Shown here: positions 55,063-63,735 of the stretch, piece by piece
Numbering within the stretch: the stretch's first letter is position 1
How the letters are laid out: each line of letters begins with the position of its first letter
Assembly (NCBI RefSeq): GCF_014334135.1
Contig: NZ_CP060497.1
Location: 4,712,001 to 4,776,000, forward strand
From: Olivibacter sp. SDN3
Lineage (GTDB): Bacteria; Bacteroidota; Bacteroidia; Sphingobacteriales; Sphingobacteriaceae
Reading direction: 5' to 3'
DNA: 64,000 bases
Translations under genes and position numbers: made by a program
Notes under the pieces: generated by a model
Databases searched by the model: none
Seen by the model: the letters and a program-made list of their open reading frames with translations, nothing else
Told to the model about the DNA's origin: nothing

Positions 55063-55462
55063 ATCCTAAATCTCCTACAAAACACTAATTTAGTTATTAT
55101 TCTTATAAACAACCTATTTTTTTGCCCTACGACGTTTTATGCCCGACAAACTGCATTTGTATTACCTTGTTGTCCTTTGATCTAAAACCAGGCTGTTGGG
55201 CTAAAAATAATAGGAAAGCTGTTCTTCCTATGTTTCTTTTGTACACAGATGTCGCGCTAGTTACCATTAACCGGTTGCTTGCGCTTCACTGATAATACTT
55301 GCTTTAATGTTTCGGTTTTTTCCCATTCGACACGTGTTGTCGAATATAGGTTACCAACATAAGATATAAAAATTGGAACATTTAGTAATAACTATCGGCC
55401 TGACAAACAAAAATAGAAAGCATTAAGAACATAACATTTGTTAAACAATTAATTTATAAATC
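55063..55462. other. Gene-poor interval of 400 bp
   Basis: No credible ORF is present on either strand. It contains a short inverted repeat (55325-55345; 8-bp arms ATTCGACA/TGTCGAAT around a 5-base loop). It should hold promoters of the LytS gene (minus) and the PepSY-like gene (plus), but none match the consensus well. Confidence 0.5.
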
Positions 55463-56023
55463 ATGAAAAAATTAGTAATTATAAAAATAGCGTTTGTATT
55501 TACCGCTATTTTTTATTGTGGCATAACAGGGGCGCAAACACTGGCCATGAAAAGATCTAAAGATGTCAAAGTGCAAAGCAGCAGTAAAATAGTAGACGAT
55601 ATGTTCAAGGTTATACATGACAGAAGCGATCATAATATGATAAGAAATCCCCGTATTCTTAGACATTTCACGGAGCGCTTTGCTGATATTTCTGATGTTC
55701 AATGGTATATGGTTAACTATGGCATGTTGGCCAAATTCATTCAGCAAGACATTCCATATACAGTTGGTTATGACGAAAATGGCGCATGGAAACACACCAT
55801 TAAATACTTAGCAAAACGGCACATACCAATAGACCTAAGCAAAAAAGTTGACAAAAAATATGCTAATTATACACTGTTAAGAGCACACGAAATTCATGTT
55901 CCAAACCATCAAGATACGATTTATATCGTTCAGCTGCAAAATGAAAAACAAATAAAACACGTACGTTTCAGCAAAGGTAATGCGCTGGTTGTTCGCAGCA
56001 TGAAAAGATGGATTTCTGAATAA
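55463..56023 (+). CDS. Secreted PepSY-like small protein
   Basis: The 186-residue protein has a signal peptide (to about residue 24, ending TGAQ). The mature part has the pattern of Bacteroidota PepSY-like/BLIP-like proteins: 'FTERFADISDVQWYMVNYGMLAKFIQQDIPYTVGYDENGAWKHTIKYLAKRHIPIDLSKKVDKKYANY'. Function is unknown. Many such proteins bind ligands or inhibit proteins in the periplasm. It lies across a 400-bp gap from the LytS/LytTR pair. Confidence 0.65.
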   Translation: MKKLVIIKIAFVFTAIFYCGITGAQTLAMKRSKDVKVQSSSKIVDDMFKVIHDRSDHNMIRNPRILRHFTERFADISDVQWYMVNYGMLAKFIQQDIPYTVGYDENGAWKHTIKYLAKRHIPIDLSKKVDKKYANYTLLRAHEIHVPNHQDTIYIVQLQNEKQIKHVRFSKGNALVVRSMKRWISE

Positions 56024-56113
56024 AAACGCATGAAGAATGGTACAGTAATAGAAGGCTTTACTAATCAGTCAAAATATCCATTCGTATATTAGAGACGCCT
56101 TAGTAAAGCCAAA

Positions 56114-56488
56114 CTATAGTTTTTTGTTTCGCTTATGAAAAAACTTTAAATAAATAGATAATAAAGTCACTATAGCAAAGCTTATAGCTGTTATCGTATC
56201 AATCCAATCTGCATCACTGTTCAAGCCAGTCAGTTTATCTACTATATATTTAATAAATGAGTTTGGCAGATCCTTCTCGCCTAACTCTTTCTTTACCTGC
56301 CATTGCCAATCAGTTATAGGGCAATAACCTATACCGAACCAAATACCAAGCACCAGCCAAGAAAAAGCTGTAGCTAAAATGACATAAAAATGTAGTTTTC
56401 GCGTAGCCCTCCAAATCCACCCCAATAAATTGAATCCTATAATAACTAAATGGAGCAGCGTTAACAGCAAATCTAATAAGACGTACAT
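56114..56488 (-). CDS. DUF2784 membrane protein
   Basis: The 124-residue protein has three to four membrane segments with the DUF2784 pattern 'LLLTLLHLVIIGFNLLGWIWRATRKLHFYVILATAFSWLVLGIWFGIGYCPITDWQWQV'. The conserved 'GYCPITDW' is diagnostic. Function is unknown. It is transcribed away from the SDR gene. Confidence 0.88.
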   Translation of the reverse strand: MYVLLDLLLTLLHLVIIGFNLLGWIWRATRKLHFYVILATAFSWLVLGIWFGIGYCPITDWQWQVKKELGEKDLPNSFIKYIVDKLTGLNSDADWIDTITAISFAIVTLLSIYLKFFHKRNKKL

Positions 56489-56549
56489 GCACCTTAAATA
56501 AAGTTATTCTTCTTTTCTAACAATGGTACTGCATATTGGTTTACAATAG

Positions 56550-56619
56550 GAATAAGGAGGCGCCACACCTGTGGTTGTTCTGGAACCTTACTCAACGTGA
56601 CAAAATGACCTCCTTATTC
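56550..56619. repeat. 70-bp imperfect hairpin element (REP-like?)
   Basis: GAATAAGGAGG (56550-56560) is repeated exactly as its complement at 56609-56619 with a 48-base intervening segment that can form an inner stem-loop (CCAC/GTGG). On the plus strand CTTTTT follows. On the minus strand the inner part reads TTGTCACGTTGAGTAAGGTT, like dispersed Sphingobacteriaceae intergenic repeats (recalled, not searched). It lies between the divergent DUF2784 and SDR genes. It could also be a terminator or a small structured RNA. Confidence 0.5.
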
Positions 56620-56715
56620 TTTTTGTAAGACTCTCTTTTTAATATGATGAATCTCATATTTTATGAACCAATTCCTCTATTCTTTTGTTAACATAACATA
56701 CAAAAAATATTACAC

Positions 56716-57465
56716 ATGGAATTGTTAAAAAGCAAAGTTGCAATAGTTACTGGAGCTGGCTCAGGTATAGGGAGAGCTATTGCCGAGTTATACGCTAATG
56801 AAGGAGCAAAAGTAGTGGTTTCTGATATAAACGAGCACGCCGGTAATGAAACGGTTAACGTGATAACTGAACGTGGCGGAGAGGCCTTTTTTGTGAAGGC
56901 AGACACGTCTAACTCTAGCGAAAATGATTATTTAGTTGATCAAGCTATTACAAAATATAATGGGCTGCATATTGCTTGTAATAATGCAGGCATTGGAGGT
57001 CCTAACTCTCCAACGGGTGAGTACGACGTCGATGCGTGGAACAAGGTAATTGCGATAAACTTATCTGGAGTGTTTTATGGTTGCAGATACCAGATTCCAG
57101 CAATATTGAGCTCAGGAGGTGGGGCTATAATTAATATGGCTTCAATTCTTGGGCAGGTTGGTTTTGCGGGAAGTGCTGCATATGTAGCTGCTAAGCATGG
57201 TGTAATAGGCTTAACAAAAAACATATCGCTGGAATATGCTGATCAGGGCATTCGGGCTAATGCTGTTGGGCCAGCATTTATTAACACTCCGCTTTTAAAA
57301 GATATGGATGATGAAACTATTAAGTGGTTGATAAGCAAGCATCCGAGTGGACGTTTAGGCGAAGCCAATGAAGTAGCAGAACTTGTGCTTTGGCTAAGCT
57401 CTGGTAAAGCTTCTTTCGTAAATGGTGCTTATTATCCGGTAGATGGTGGATACTTAGCTTCCTAA
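56716..57465 (+). CDS. Short-chain dehydrogenase/reductase (glucose 1-dehydrogenase-like)
   Basis: The 249-residue enzyme has the classical SDR motifs: cofactor-binding 'VTGAGSGIGRAIAELY', 'NNAGIGG', a catalytic Ser in 'INMASILGQ', and Tyr-x-x-x-Lys in 'AAYVAAKHGVIGL', with the C-terminal 'FVNGAYYPVDGGYLAS'. It uses NAD(P) to oxidise an alcohol or reduce a ketone, and the substrate is unknown. The strong terminator at 57499-57536 follows. Confidence 0.9.
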   Translation: MELLKSKVAIVTGAGSGIGRAIAELYANEGAKVVVSDINEHAGNETVNVITERGGEAFFVKADTSNSSENDYLVDQAITKYNGLHIACNNAGIGGPNSPTGEYDVDAWNKVIAINLSGVFYGCRYQIPAILSSGGGAIINMASILGQVGFAGSAAYVAAKHGVIGLTKNISLEYADQGIRANAVGPAFINTPLLKDMDDETIKWLISKHPSGRLGEANEVAELVLWLSSGKASFVNGAYYPVDGGYLAS

Positions 57466-57498
57466 ATTCTAAAAAAAACGCTTATAAAATTAAATCTT

Positions 57499-57536
57499 TA
57501 TAAAAACCGCGTACCTCGCAGTATGCGGTTTTTATA
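57499..57536. terminator. Bidirectional terminator between convergent genes
   Basis: TATAAAAACCGC (57499-57510) is complementary to 57525-57536 (12-bp perfect stem, 14-base loop), with A- and T-rich flanks on both sides. It ends both the SDR and the sugar dehydrogenase transcripts. Confidence 0.9.
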
Positions 57537-57551
57537 ATATTTACCTGGATC

Positions 57552-58853
57552 TTATTCTGGCAGCACTGCCCAAACCACATTTGCTGCGTCATCTGCAACC
57601 AACATATAATCTGGCGAAAAAGTAACACCTACCGGCCGGCCATATACTTCATTTTTTTTTGCATTTGCGATAAATCCCGTAAGAAAGTCCTCGTGTTCCC
57701 CTACAGGCTTCCCATTACTGAAAGGAACGAAAACGACCTTATAACCTACGAATTCCGAACGGTTCCAAGAACCGTGTTGGCCAACATAGGCACCTTCTTG
57801 ATATTTATCTGATTTGTTGAAACTCAAACCAAGTGAAGCGGTATGTGACCCCAAAGCAAAATCGGGAACAAGCGTTTTTTGAACCAATTCCTCTTCTCTC
57901 CCTTCCAAACGAGGATCGGGATTAGGCCCCCAATAAGCAAAAGGCCAACCATAAAAACCATCCTCCTGCACGCCTGTAATATAATCAGGTACGATCATAT
58001 CACCTAACTGATCCCGCTCATTGACTGCTGTCCACAGCACGCCTGTATGGGGTTCAAAATCTATCCCCACAGGATTTCTTAGTCCAGCAGCATATATCCG
58101 TTCCCCACTCCCATCCGGATTTATTTCCAAGATATTTGCACGTCGCTTTTCATTTTCCAATCCATTCTCTGCCACATTACTTCCAGATCCAACGGTAACG
58201 TAAATTTTCGAGCCATCCTTGCTAGCAGTTAGGTTACGTGTCCAATGGTTATTATACCCTCCCGCAGGAAGATCCAATATTTTCTCACCTTTTGAGTTTA
58301 TTTTCTTGTCACCTTCCTTATACGGATACCTCCTTATCTCATCGGTATTCGCTACGTAAAAATAATCTGCCAATATCAACATACCAAAGGGCTGTTTCAG
58401 ACCATTTAAAAATTCCCCTTCAAAGTCGGGTGTGCCATCTTTATCGGTATCCCGATAAATTAAAATACTATTCGCACTTTTTCCCGCTTTAACATTTCTG
58501 GCTGCGGCCTTATCCGGATCTTCGCCAGTGCGCTCTGTTCGAGACTGTGCCACAAAAACATCTCCATTAAGCCCTACATAGATATTGCGTGGACTATTGA
58601 GGTCAGCAGCAAACTTGATTACTTTGTAACCGGATGGAGCAATTGGCGTCCGGCCTTCTGGCCAACCGATCACTTTTGCATATTTATTTTGTGGCGCAGT
58701 AGCCAATGGTTCTGCAAGCTGTATAAACGTTCCGTATTCTGTTGCAGCATCCTGATCAGCCAATGGTTCTTTTTTTTTGCGGTTGCCCTCACCACAGGAA
58801 AAGAAAGAGAAAATACTGAATACCACTAAAAAAGAAAATGAAAAACACCTCAT
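57552..58853 (-). CDS. PQQ-dependent sugar (sorbosone-type) dehydrogenase, lipoprotein
   Basis: The 433-residue protein has a signal with lipobox 'FSFFSCGEG'. The six-bladed beta-propeller of soluble PQQ sugar dehydrogenases shows 'LNSPRNIYVGLNGDVFVAQSR', 'AAGLRNPVGIDFEPHTGVLWTAVNERDQLGD' and 'GFYGWPFAYWG'. It would oxidise an aldose in the periplasm with PQQ as cofactor. No PQQ biosynthesis gene is in the window, so cofactor must come from elsewhere. Confidence 0.85.
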   Translation of the reverse strand: MRCFSFSFLVVFSIFSFFSCGEGNRKKKEPLADQDAATEYGTFIQLAEPLATAPQNKYAKVIGWPEGRTPIAPSGYKVIKFAADLNSPRNIYVGLNGDVFVAQSRTERTGEDPDKAAARNVKAGKSANSILIYRDTDKDGTPDFEGEFLNGLKQPFGMLILADYFYVANTDEIRRYPYKEGDKKINSKGEKILDLPAGGYNNHWTRNLTASKDGSKIYVTVGSGSNVAENGLENEKRRANILEINPDGSGERIYAAGLRNPVGIDFEPHTGVLWTAVNERDQLGDMIVPDYITGVQEDGFYGWPFAYWGPNPDPRLEGREEELVQKTLVPDFALGSHTASLGLSFNKSDKYQEGAYVGQHGSWNRSEFVGYKVVFVPFSNGKPVGEHEDFLTGFIANAKKNEVYGRPVGVTFSPDYMLVADDAANVVWAVLPE

Positions 58854-58906
58854 TGATTTTATATTTAATGCGTATAACTCAACTGTGTAGGAAAAACACT
58901 ATATAA

Positions 58907-59464
58907 TTAGAAATGTTTGAATTGTTCCCACCATACGATCAACTGTGGGTTGTCTAATTGTTCTTTTTCCGACAGGTCAATACTTTTATTGACCATATAT
59001 AGGTTGTTATTAGTCAGTGTATCTGGTTCAGGGAAAGGCGAAGCATAGGCTTTGGAGATAATCATATCTCCTTCTATCATCTCTACAGATTGTCCTTGAT
59101 CCGCATCATAGGCTGCAACTCTGAAACTAGAAGGACTTAGTACCTTAATCTCCATAAGACTGGTGAAGATATATAAGGGAAAATCTTTTTTTTCATCGAT
59201 ATCAAAAAAGGCATCTCCACTAAAACGAATATGATGGTATTGTTGTATGATGGTGTCTTCCGCCATACTGAGACTATCAATAAAGAACACCTTCACGGTA
59301 CTATCCAACAATACTAACTTATTACTAGGAGGGGGAATACTATCCCCCATCATGGAGCGGTTCTCATCATTTAAAGGTTGATTTGCATGGTTCCCACACT
59401 GATAATAGCATAGGATAATTAAACCCAAACAAATAGTAAAAGCCATTTTTTTTAAATTCACCAT
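58907..59464 (-). CDS. FecR-like lipoprotein
   Basis: The 185-residue protein begins with a hydrophobic signal and a Cys at the lipobox ('ILCYYQCGNH'). The mature part has a FecR-like beta pattern: 'HIRFSGDAFFDIDEKKDFPLYIFTSLMEIKVLSPSSFRVAAYDADQGQSVEMIEGDMIIS'. In the classical system FecR domains relay TonB receptor signals to a sigma factor. No sigma factor or SusC-type receptor is adjacent and no membrane helix is evident, so it is an orphan, perhaps a secreted ligand-binding form. Confidence 0.65.
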   Translation of the reverse strand: MVNLKKMAFTICLGLIILCYYQCGNHANQPLNDENRSMMGDSIPPPSNKLVLLDSTVKVFFIDSLSMAEDTIIQQYHHIRFSGDAFFDIDEKKDFPLYIFTSLMEIKVLSPSSFRVAAYDADQGQSVEMIEGDMIISKAYASPFPEPDTLTNNNLYMVNKSIDLSEKEQLDNPQLIVWWEQFKHF

Positions 59465-59575
59465 AAAGTTTTCGATTGTTAAAAATTCTAAGTTAAATGT
59501 TTATTCTATTTCTTACTATATCCCCCATTCTTATTTTTGTGTCTTCTTCTTTAAAAAAATCCGGTATATTCGCTT

Positions 59576-59947
59576 ATGAATCTATTGGGGAATTTGATAT
59601 GGCTCCTATTCGGCGGCTTTTTTGCTGCTCTTGGTTATCTATTCGGCGGCATTATATTATGTATTACCATCATCGGTATACCTTTTGGCATCCAATGTTT
59701 TAAATTGGCAGGATTGGCGTTATTTCCCTTTGGTAAGAAAATCATTAACCAACCTCAGGCGTCGGGCTGTTTGAACCTCTTCGCAAATTTAGTATGGATT
59801 TTATGCGGTGGTTTATATACAGCTCTTAACCACTTGTTCTGGGCAACAGTTCTGGCTATTTCCATTATAGGAATACCTTTCGCTAAACAACATTTAAAAT
59901 TGCTGGAAGTCTCCCTCATGCCATTTGGAAAAAAAGTAATCGACTAG
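59576..59947 (+). CDS. YccF-domain membrane protein
   Basis: The 123-residue protein is two tandem copies of the YccF unit (about 1-56 and 67-123): 'GNLIWLLFGGFFAALGYLFGGIILCITIIGIPFGIQCFKLAGLALFPFGKKI' and 'ANLVWILCGGLYTALNHLFWATVLAISIIGIPFAKQHLKLLEVSLMPFGKKV'. Each has two hydrophobic helices and the IIGIPF and PFGKK motifs. Function is not known. It is a single gene with a clear own upstream TATTTTTG (59532-59539), although no spaced TTG was found. Confidence 0.93.
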   Translation: MNLLGNLIWLLFGGFFAALGYLFGGIILCITIIGIPFGIQCFKLAGLALFPFGKKIINQPQASGCLNLFANLVWILCGGLYTALNHLFWATVLAISIIGIPFAKQHLKLLEVSLMPFGKKVID

Positions 59948-59999
59948 CTTATATGGACGCCGTCATAGGCAAATAAATCACCAATAATGAGCTAGCTTA

Positions 60000-60485
60000 T
60001 CAATCACGTGCAAAACCAACCACAAAAGCAACTACTTCAAAGCTACTACGCGCAAGAGCTTTTTCACCGGGAACAATTAGCCGAAACGGCCCTCTTCCTT
60101 CGGGGATCGCTTTGCCATCCATTTGATCTGCTAAAATGACGACGCGATCGGAAAAAGAACTATCCAATTCTGCCAAGGAAAATAAGACCTCATAACCATC
60201 AGCACATTTTACCAGTAAATATTTAGTTAAATTCTCACCCCTAAGCTGTTTGCCTAAGGTTACACCAGCGGAGTCAAGTATACGCGTTACGGGCACCCCT
60301 TCGTATTGATGAGAAGTACCTTCCCGATCTTTCAGGATAGCACTTGCCCGTTCCATCCTGAGCAAATCCGGTGCATTCAATTCAAGTTCCTTCAGTACTT
60401 CTCCCCGAATAGTAATAGATGGTATCTTCTGCGCCAGGGAAGTCACAAAAGCTAAGCAAAAAAACAAAGTGAGTAATCGTTTCAT
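60000..60485 (-). CDS. Small secreted molybdopterin-binding (sulfite-oxidase-like) domain protein
   Basis: The 161-residue protein has a signal peptide ending 'SLAQ' and one domain of the molybdopterin oxidoreductase fold: 'LELNAPDLLRMERASAILKDREGTSHQYEGVPVTRILDSAGV ... LLVKCADGYEVLFSLAELD ... PEGRGPFRLIVPGEKALARS'. A single Cys (LVKC) could contact the cofactor. It is too short for a complete sulfite oxidase and lacks the dimerisation domain. It is the last gene of the ModE/receptor/di-heme operon, and 39 bases separate it from the di-heme gene. Confidence 0.65.
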   Translation of the reverse strand: MKRLLTLFFCLAFVTSLAQKIPSITIRGEVLKELELNAPDLLRMERASAILKDREGTSHQYEGVPVTRILDSAGVTLGKQLRGENLTKYLLVKCADGYEVLFSLAELDSSFSDRVVILADQMDGKAIPEGRGPFRLIVPGEKALARSSFEVVAFVVGFARD

Positions 60486-60523
60486 TTTTATCGTCTAAAG
60501 ATGTGCATTATAGATTATATCTA

Positions 60524-61648
60524 TTATTTGTTTATGAACGGATCAGAGAAAAGAGGATTTGAAATAAAAGTAGTGTCTGTTAACAAATTGAGAAAGCGGA
60601 TAATATCTTCTTTCTCTTCCTTTTTAAATTGCAAACCGTAAACGTCCTGTTCACCGGAAGTATTTCGCAAAAACGGACTTAAGGTAGGGCTTGCTTTGAT
60701 ATGTTCACTATAATGATCCAACACCTCTTCCAATGTTTCGAACCTTCCATCATGCATGTATGGAGCAGTCAAAGCTATGTTTCGCAGTGTAGCTACTCTG
60801 AAACGAGCCGTATCGGCTGCCAAACCTGTAAAAGCAGCTCTGCCAACATCCTGTGCCACCGCGTCTAAACCATTATTATGATAAAGCTCTGTAAAGGTCT
60901 TTGGTCCGCCATGGCAATGTCCGGATGCTACCCGTCGCATATCCCCTCTTTCCTCGTGTCCAAAAAAAAGCGCTATTCCCCGTAATTCCGCTGCAGAGGG
61001 TTGATAATTTCCCTGTAAATATTGATCGTATTTAGAGTTTTCCGATATCAATGTTCTGGTAAATTGGGCCAATGCATAAATGATCTGCTTATCTGTAATT
61101 TTCTCCGTTCCAAAGGCCGCTTTAAACATTGGTGGGTATATTGGCATTTCTTGAAGCTTTTGTGTCGATATATCCAAGGGTTGTCCCATCTCACGTGCGT
61201 CTGTCAACGGAATAACCACCTGATTTTCCAAACCTTGTGCCCGACCATCCCAGAAGAAATTATTTACCCATAATAGATTGACCAGCGCCATTGCATTCCG
61301 ATCGGTCAATGTACCATCCGTCCCTTCACTAAATCGTTCACCGTTGGTAAATGACAATTCTTGTCGGTGACAAGTGCCACAAGAAATATTGTTGTTTGCG
61401 GATAATGCCTTTTCATAAAACAGCATGCGACCTAAGGCTACTCCGTTTTTTGTCAACGGATTACCCGCATTTTCATAAATTTTATTTCCAAAATAAGATG
61501 GATAAGAAAGTACAAACCGTTCGTTTTCCTCTTGGATAAGATTGATCTGAAAAGCGCTTTCCAATAGAAAAGAACAGCTGACGAGCAGTGTCAACACACC
61601 TGTCTTACAACCGTATATTCTTTTTAGCACAGTAAAGAGGCTCTTCAT
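60524..61648 (-). CDS. CcpA/MauG-family di-heme cytochrome c protein with altered second haem motif
   Basis: From the ATG at 61648 the protein has 374 residues (an upstream TTG adds five). A basic segment and a hydrophobic helix (signal anchor) lead to the first haem motif CGTCH (Cys95 in the longer numbering), followed by 'TDRNAMALVNLLWVNNFFWDGRAQGLENQ'. The second motif reads SGHCH: Ser247 (codon TCC) replaces the first cysteine. Typical members have CxxCH there. It would be exported and may be a peroxidase or a MauG-like oxidising enzyme. Its start lies 20 bp after the receptor stop. Confidence 0.85.
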   Translation of the reverse strand: MKSLFTVLKRIYGCKTGVLTLLVSCSFLLESAFQINLIQEENERFVLSYPSYFGNKIYENAGNPLTKNGVALGRMLFYEKALSANNNISCGTCHRQELSFTNGERFSEGTDGTLTDRNAMALVNLLWVNNFFWDGRAQGLENQVVIPLTDAREMGQPLDISTQKLQEMPIYPPMFKAAFGTEKITDKQIIYALAQFTRTLISENSKYDQYLQGNYQPSAAELRGIALFFGHEERGDMRRVASGHCHGGPKTFTELYHNNGLDAVAQDVGRAAFTGLAADTARFRVATLRNIALTAPYMHDGRFETLEEVLDHYSEHIKASPTLSPFLRNTSGEQDVYGLQFKKEEKEDIIRFLNLLTDTTFISNPLFSDPFINK

Positions 61649-61667
61649 ATTGTCACAGTTCAATGGA

Positions 61668-63683
61668 TTAGTACTTAAACATCAAATTCACAAAATAATT
61701 CCTCCCAGCTTCCGGATAACCTTCTGCAAGGGCATAATTTTTATCAGTCAAGTTGTTAATACCACCTTCTATAGACAGTTTTTGCCATATTGGTACTGCT
61801 GCTCGTATATGAAGCAATGTAAAACCACCTACTTTAGTGCCGTAGCTTGTGCTATAACGACTACTATTATACTCGATATTTGCCTGCAAAGAATATTTAT
61901 TGGCGGTTTGATATTGTATATAACCAAAAGCATTATGTTCGGGAACATCGACAAAATATACCTCCGGATTAGTAATATTCTTCCTCCGTATATATGTGTA
62001 ATTGCCTCCAACTCGCCAGTCATTAACGGAATAACTACTTCCAATTTCAACACCACTATACTTAGAAATACCGGCATTTTGAAGCTGGCTAAGCCATATT
62101 TCTGTTATTGGGTCATACCACACATTATTCATACTTAAAATAGTGTTACGAATATTACTATAAAATAAGGCTGTATTTATATGTAGTGTTTCCCAGAAGC
62201 TGCCATTATAACCCAGTTCATAATTAATCGTATACTCAGCGTCAAGATCCGGATTAGGAATGGCCGTACCCATACGGAAGGAATAGCGGTCTTTAGTGGT
62301 AGCAAATCTGGTTTTTCTGGCGACCGACAGATTGGTTATATGTCTTTCATTAAACTGATAAACTAAACCTCCTTGAATATTATAGGCATTGTTACGATTA
62401 GCGGGAAAGTCGGTTATTTCATTGGTCTCACTATTATAATCCTGAGCTTCTATACTGCCTCTATGATTATAACTGAAACCTGTCAACAACTGTAAAGCGG
62501 AAGTCATATGAAATATGTTTTCTAAACCAATGGTCAACGTCTGATCGGACATAGTACGTTCGGGCTCTCCCTCGTTGTATTCACGGTGCACATCCCGTTT
62601 ATATTGTAAAGTAGCTTTTACGATATCTCTGTCAGCCCATAGGCTTTTACCATACTCTGCAACACCTCCAAGTGTATAATCGTTATAATGACTTTCAAAG
62701 GCATATGGTCTGGTAATGCTGGTATAACTTCCATCATCATAAGAATTTAACTGATTCTTGAACACGTCGTAGTAAAACCTTGTCTTTATATATTGTGTCT
62801 CATCGATGATATTATTTGAAATAAAATATAAACTTTGTTTATCCCAATAGGGCCATTGCCAATAACGTGGTTGCCGAAGCAGATTGTTTAAAGTATCACT
62901 TCCGACATAAACGGGAGATCCCTTTTCGCCATGTTGATAACTATAACTTAATGCATATTCTGATCGATTGTTGGGCGTGTACCCGAGTTTAAACGCGTAT
63001 TTATCATCTCTATGAGATGAATTTCCTCGCGCTCCCCCGTCTTCCGCGGGTATAGGATTGAAACTAGACGATAAAGGAAAAAAATTCCGCTGTAAACGTG
63101 AGATACTCCCCTGAAAGTAAAATTTACCCAAATTACTACCAATATTAATATTACTACGGTACCCACCTGTTAACCATCCGGAGGTAACCTCCATTTCAAA
63201 GGCGTTCATGGGCTTTCGTGTAACCAAGTTGATGGCGCCCCCCATGGCATTAGGTCCATATAATACAGACGTGTACCCTTTAGAGATGTTAATTTCGGCT
63301 AAATCAAATGTCGTAAAACGGCCAAGATCAGCATAGCCGTCATAGGGAACATATACAGGAATTCCATCAATCAGAAGTGGCACCTGTCTGAGGTCAAAAC
63401 CACGCAAGTATATCATCGCTTCGTTCCGTGGGCCAACGTTAGACATGGTAACCCCAGGCAACAAATTCAGGGCCCGAGAAACGTCCGTTTTTGCAAACGC
63501 CTCAATTTCGGCACTATTTATTTTCGAATGCATTTGCGTTTCCTTTTCAGCAGTTACCACTACTTCTCCTAAATGAAAGACATTGCTGAAACTGGTATCT
63601 CTTTCAATGGTTGGAAGCACCTGCTGGCTATGAGATAACTTGTAAAATAACAAACAGGCAAATAAAGGGATATATGATCTCAT
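61668..63683 (-). CDS. TonB-dependent outer-membrane receptor
   Basis: The 671-residue protein has a signal peptide (to about residue 19), a TonB-box-like segment, a plug domain ('AEIEAFAKTDVSRALNLLPGVTMSNVGPRNEAMIYLRGFDLRQVPLLIDGIPVYVPYDGYADLGRFTTFDLAEINISKGYTSVLYGPNAMGGAINLVT') and a 22-strand barrel that ends in the C-terminal 'FVNLMFKY'. It imports a ligand through the outer membrane. No carboxypeptidase extension (SusC-type) or SusD partner is present, so it is not a polysaccharide-utilisation receptor. The ModE-like gene directly upstream suggests a molybdenum- or tungsten-related ligand (inference). Confidence 0.93.
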   Translation of the reverse strand: MRSYIPLFACLLFYKLSHSQQVLPTIERDTSFSNVFHLGEVVVTAEKETQMHSKINSAEIEAFAKTDVSRALNLLPGVTMSNVGPRNEAMIYLRGFDLRQVPLLIDGIPVYVPYDGYADLGRFTTFDLAEINISKGYTSVLYGPNAMGGAINLVTRKPMNAFEMEVTSGWLTGGYRSNINIGSNLGKFYFQGSISRLQRNFFPLSSSFNPIPAEDGGARGNSSHRDDKYAFKLGYTPNNRSEYALSYSYQHGEKGSPVYVGSDTLNNLLRQPRYWQWPYWDKQSLYFISNNIIDETQYIKTRFYYDVFKNQLNSYDDGSYTSITRPYAFESHYNDYTLGGVAEYGKSLWADRDIVKATLQYKRDVHREYNEGEPERTMSDQTLTIGLENIFHMTSALQLLTGFSYNHRGSIEAQDYNSETNEITDFPANRNNAYNIQGGLVYQFNERHITNLSVARKTRFATTKDRYSFRMGTAIPNPDLDAEYTINYELGYNGSFWETLHINTALFYSNIRNTILSMNNVWYDPITEIWLSQLQNAGISKYSGVEIGSSYSVNDWRVGGNYTYIRRKNITNPEVYFVDVPEHNAFGYIQYQTANKYSLQANIEYNSSRYSTSYGTKVGGFTLLHIRAAVPIWQKLSIEGGINNLTDKNYALAEGYPEAGRNYFVNLMFKY

Positions 63684-63735
63684 AATTTAGGTTTCGTTAT
63701 TTATTTAAAAATATAACGGTTAACAAAAAAATAGT

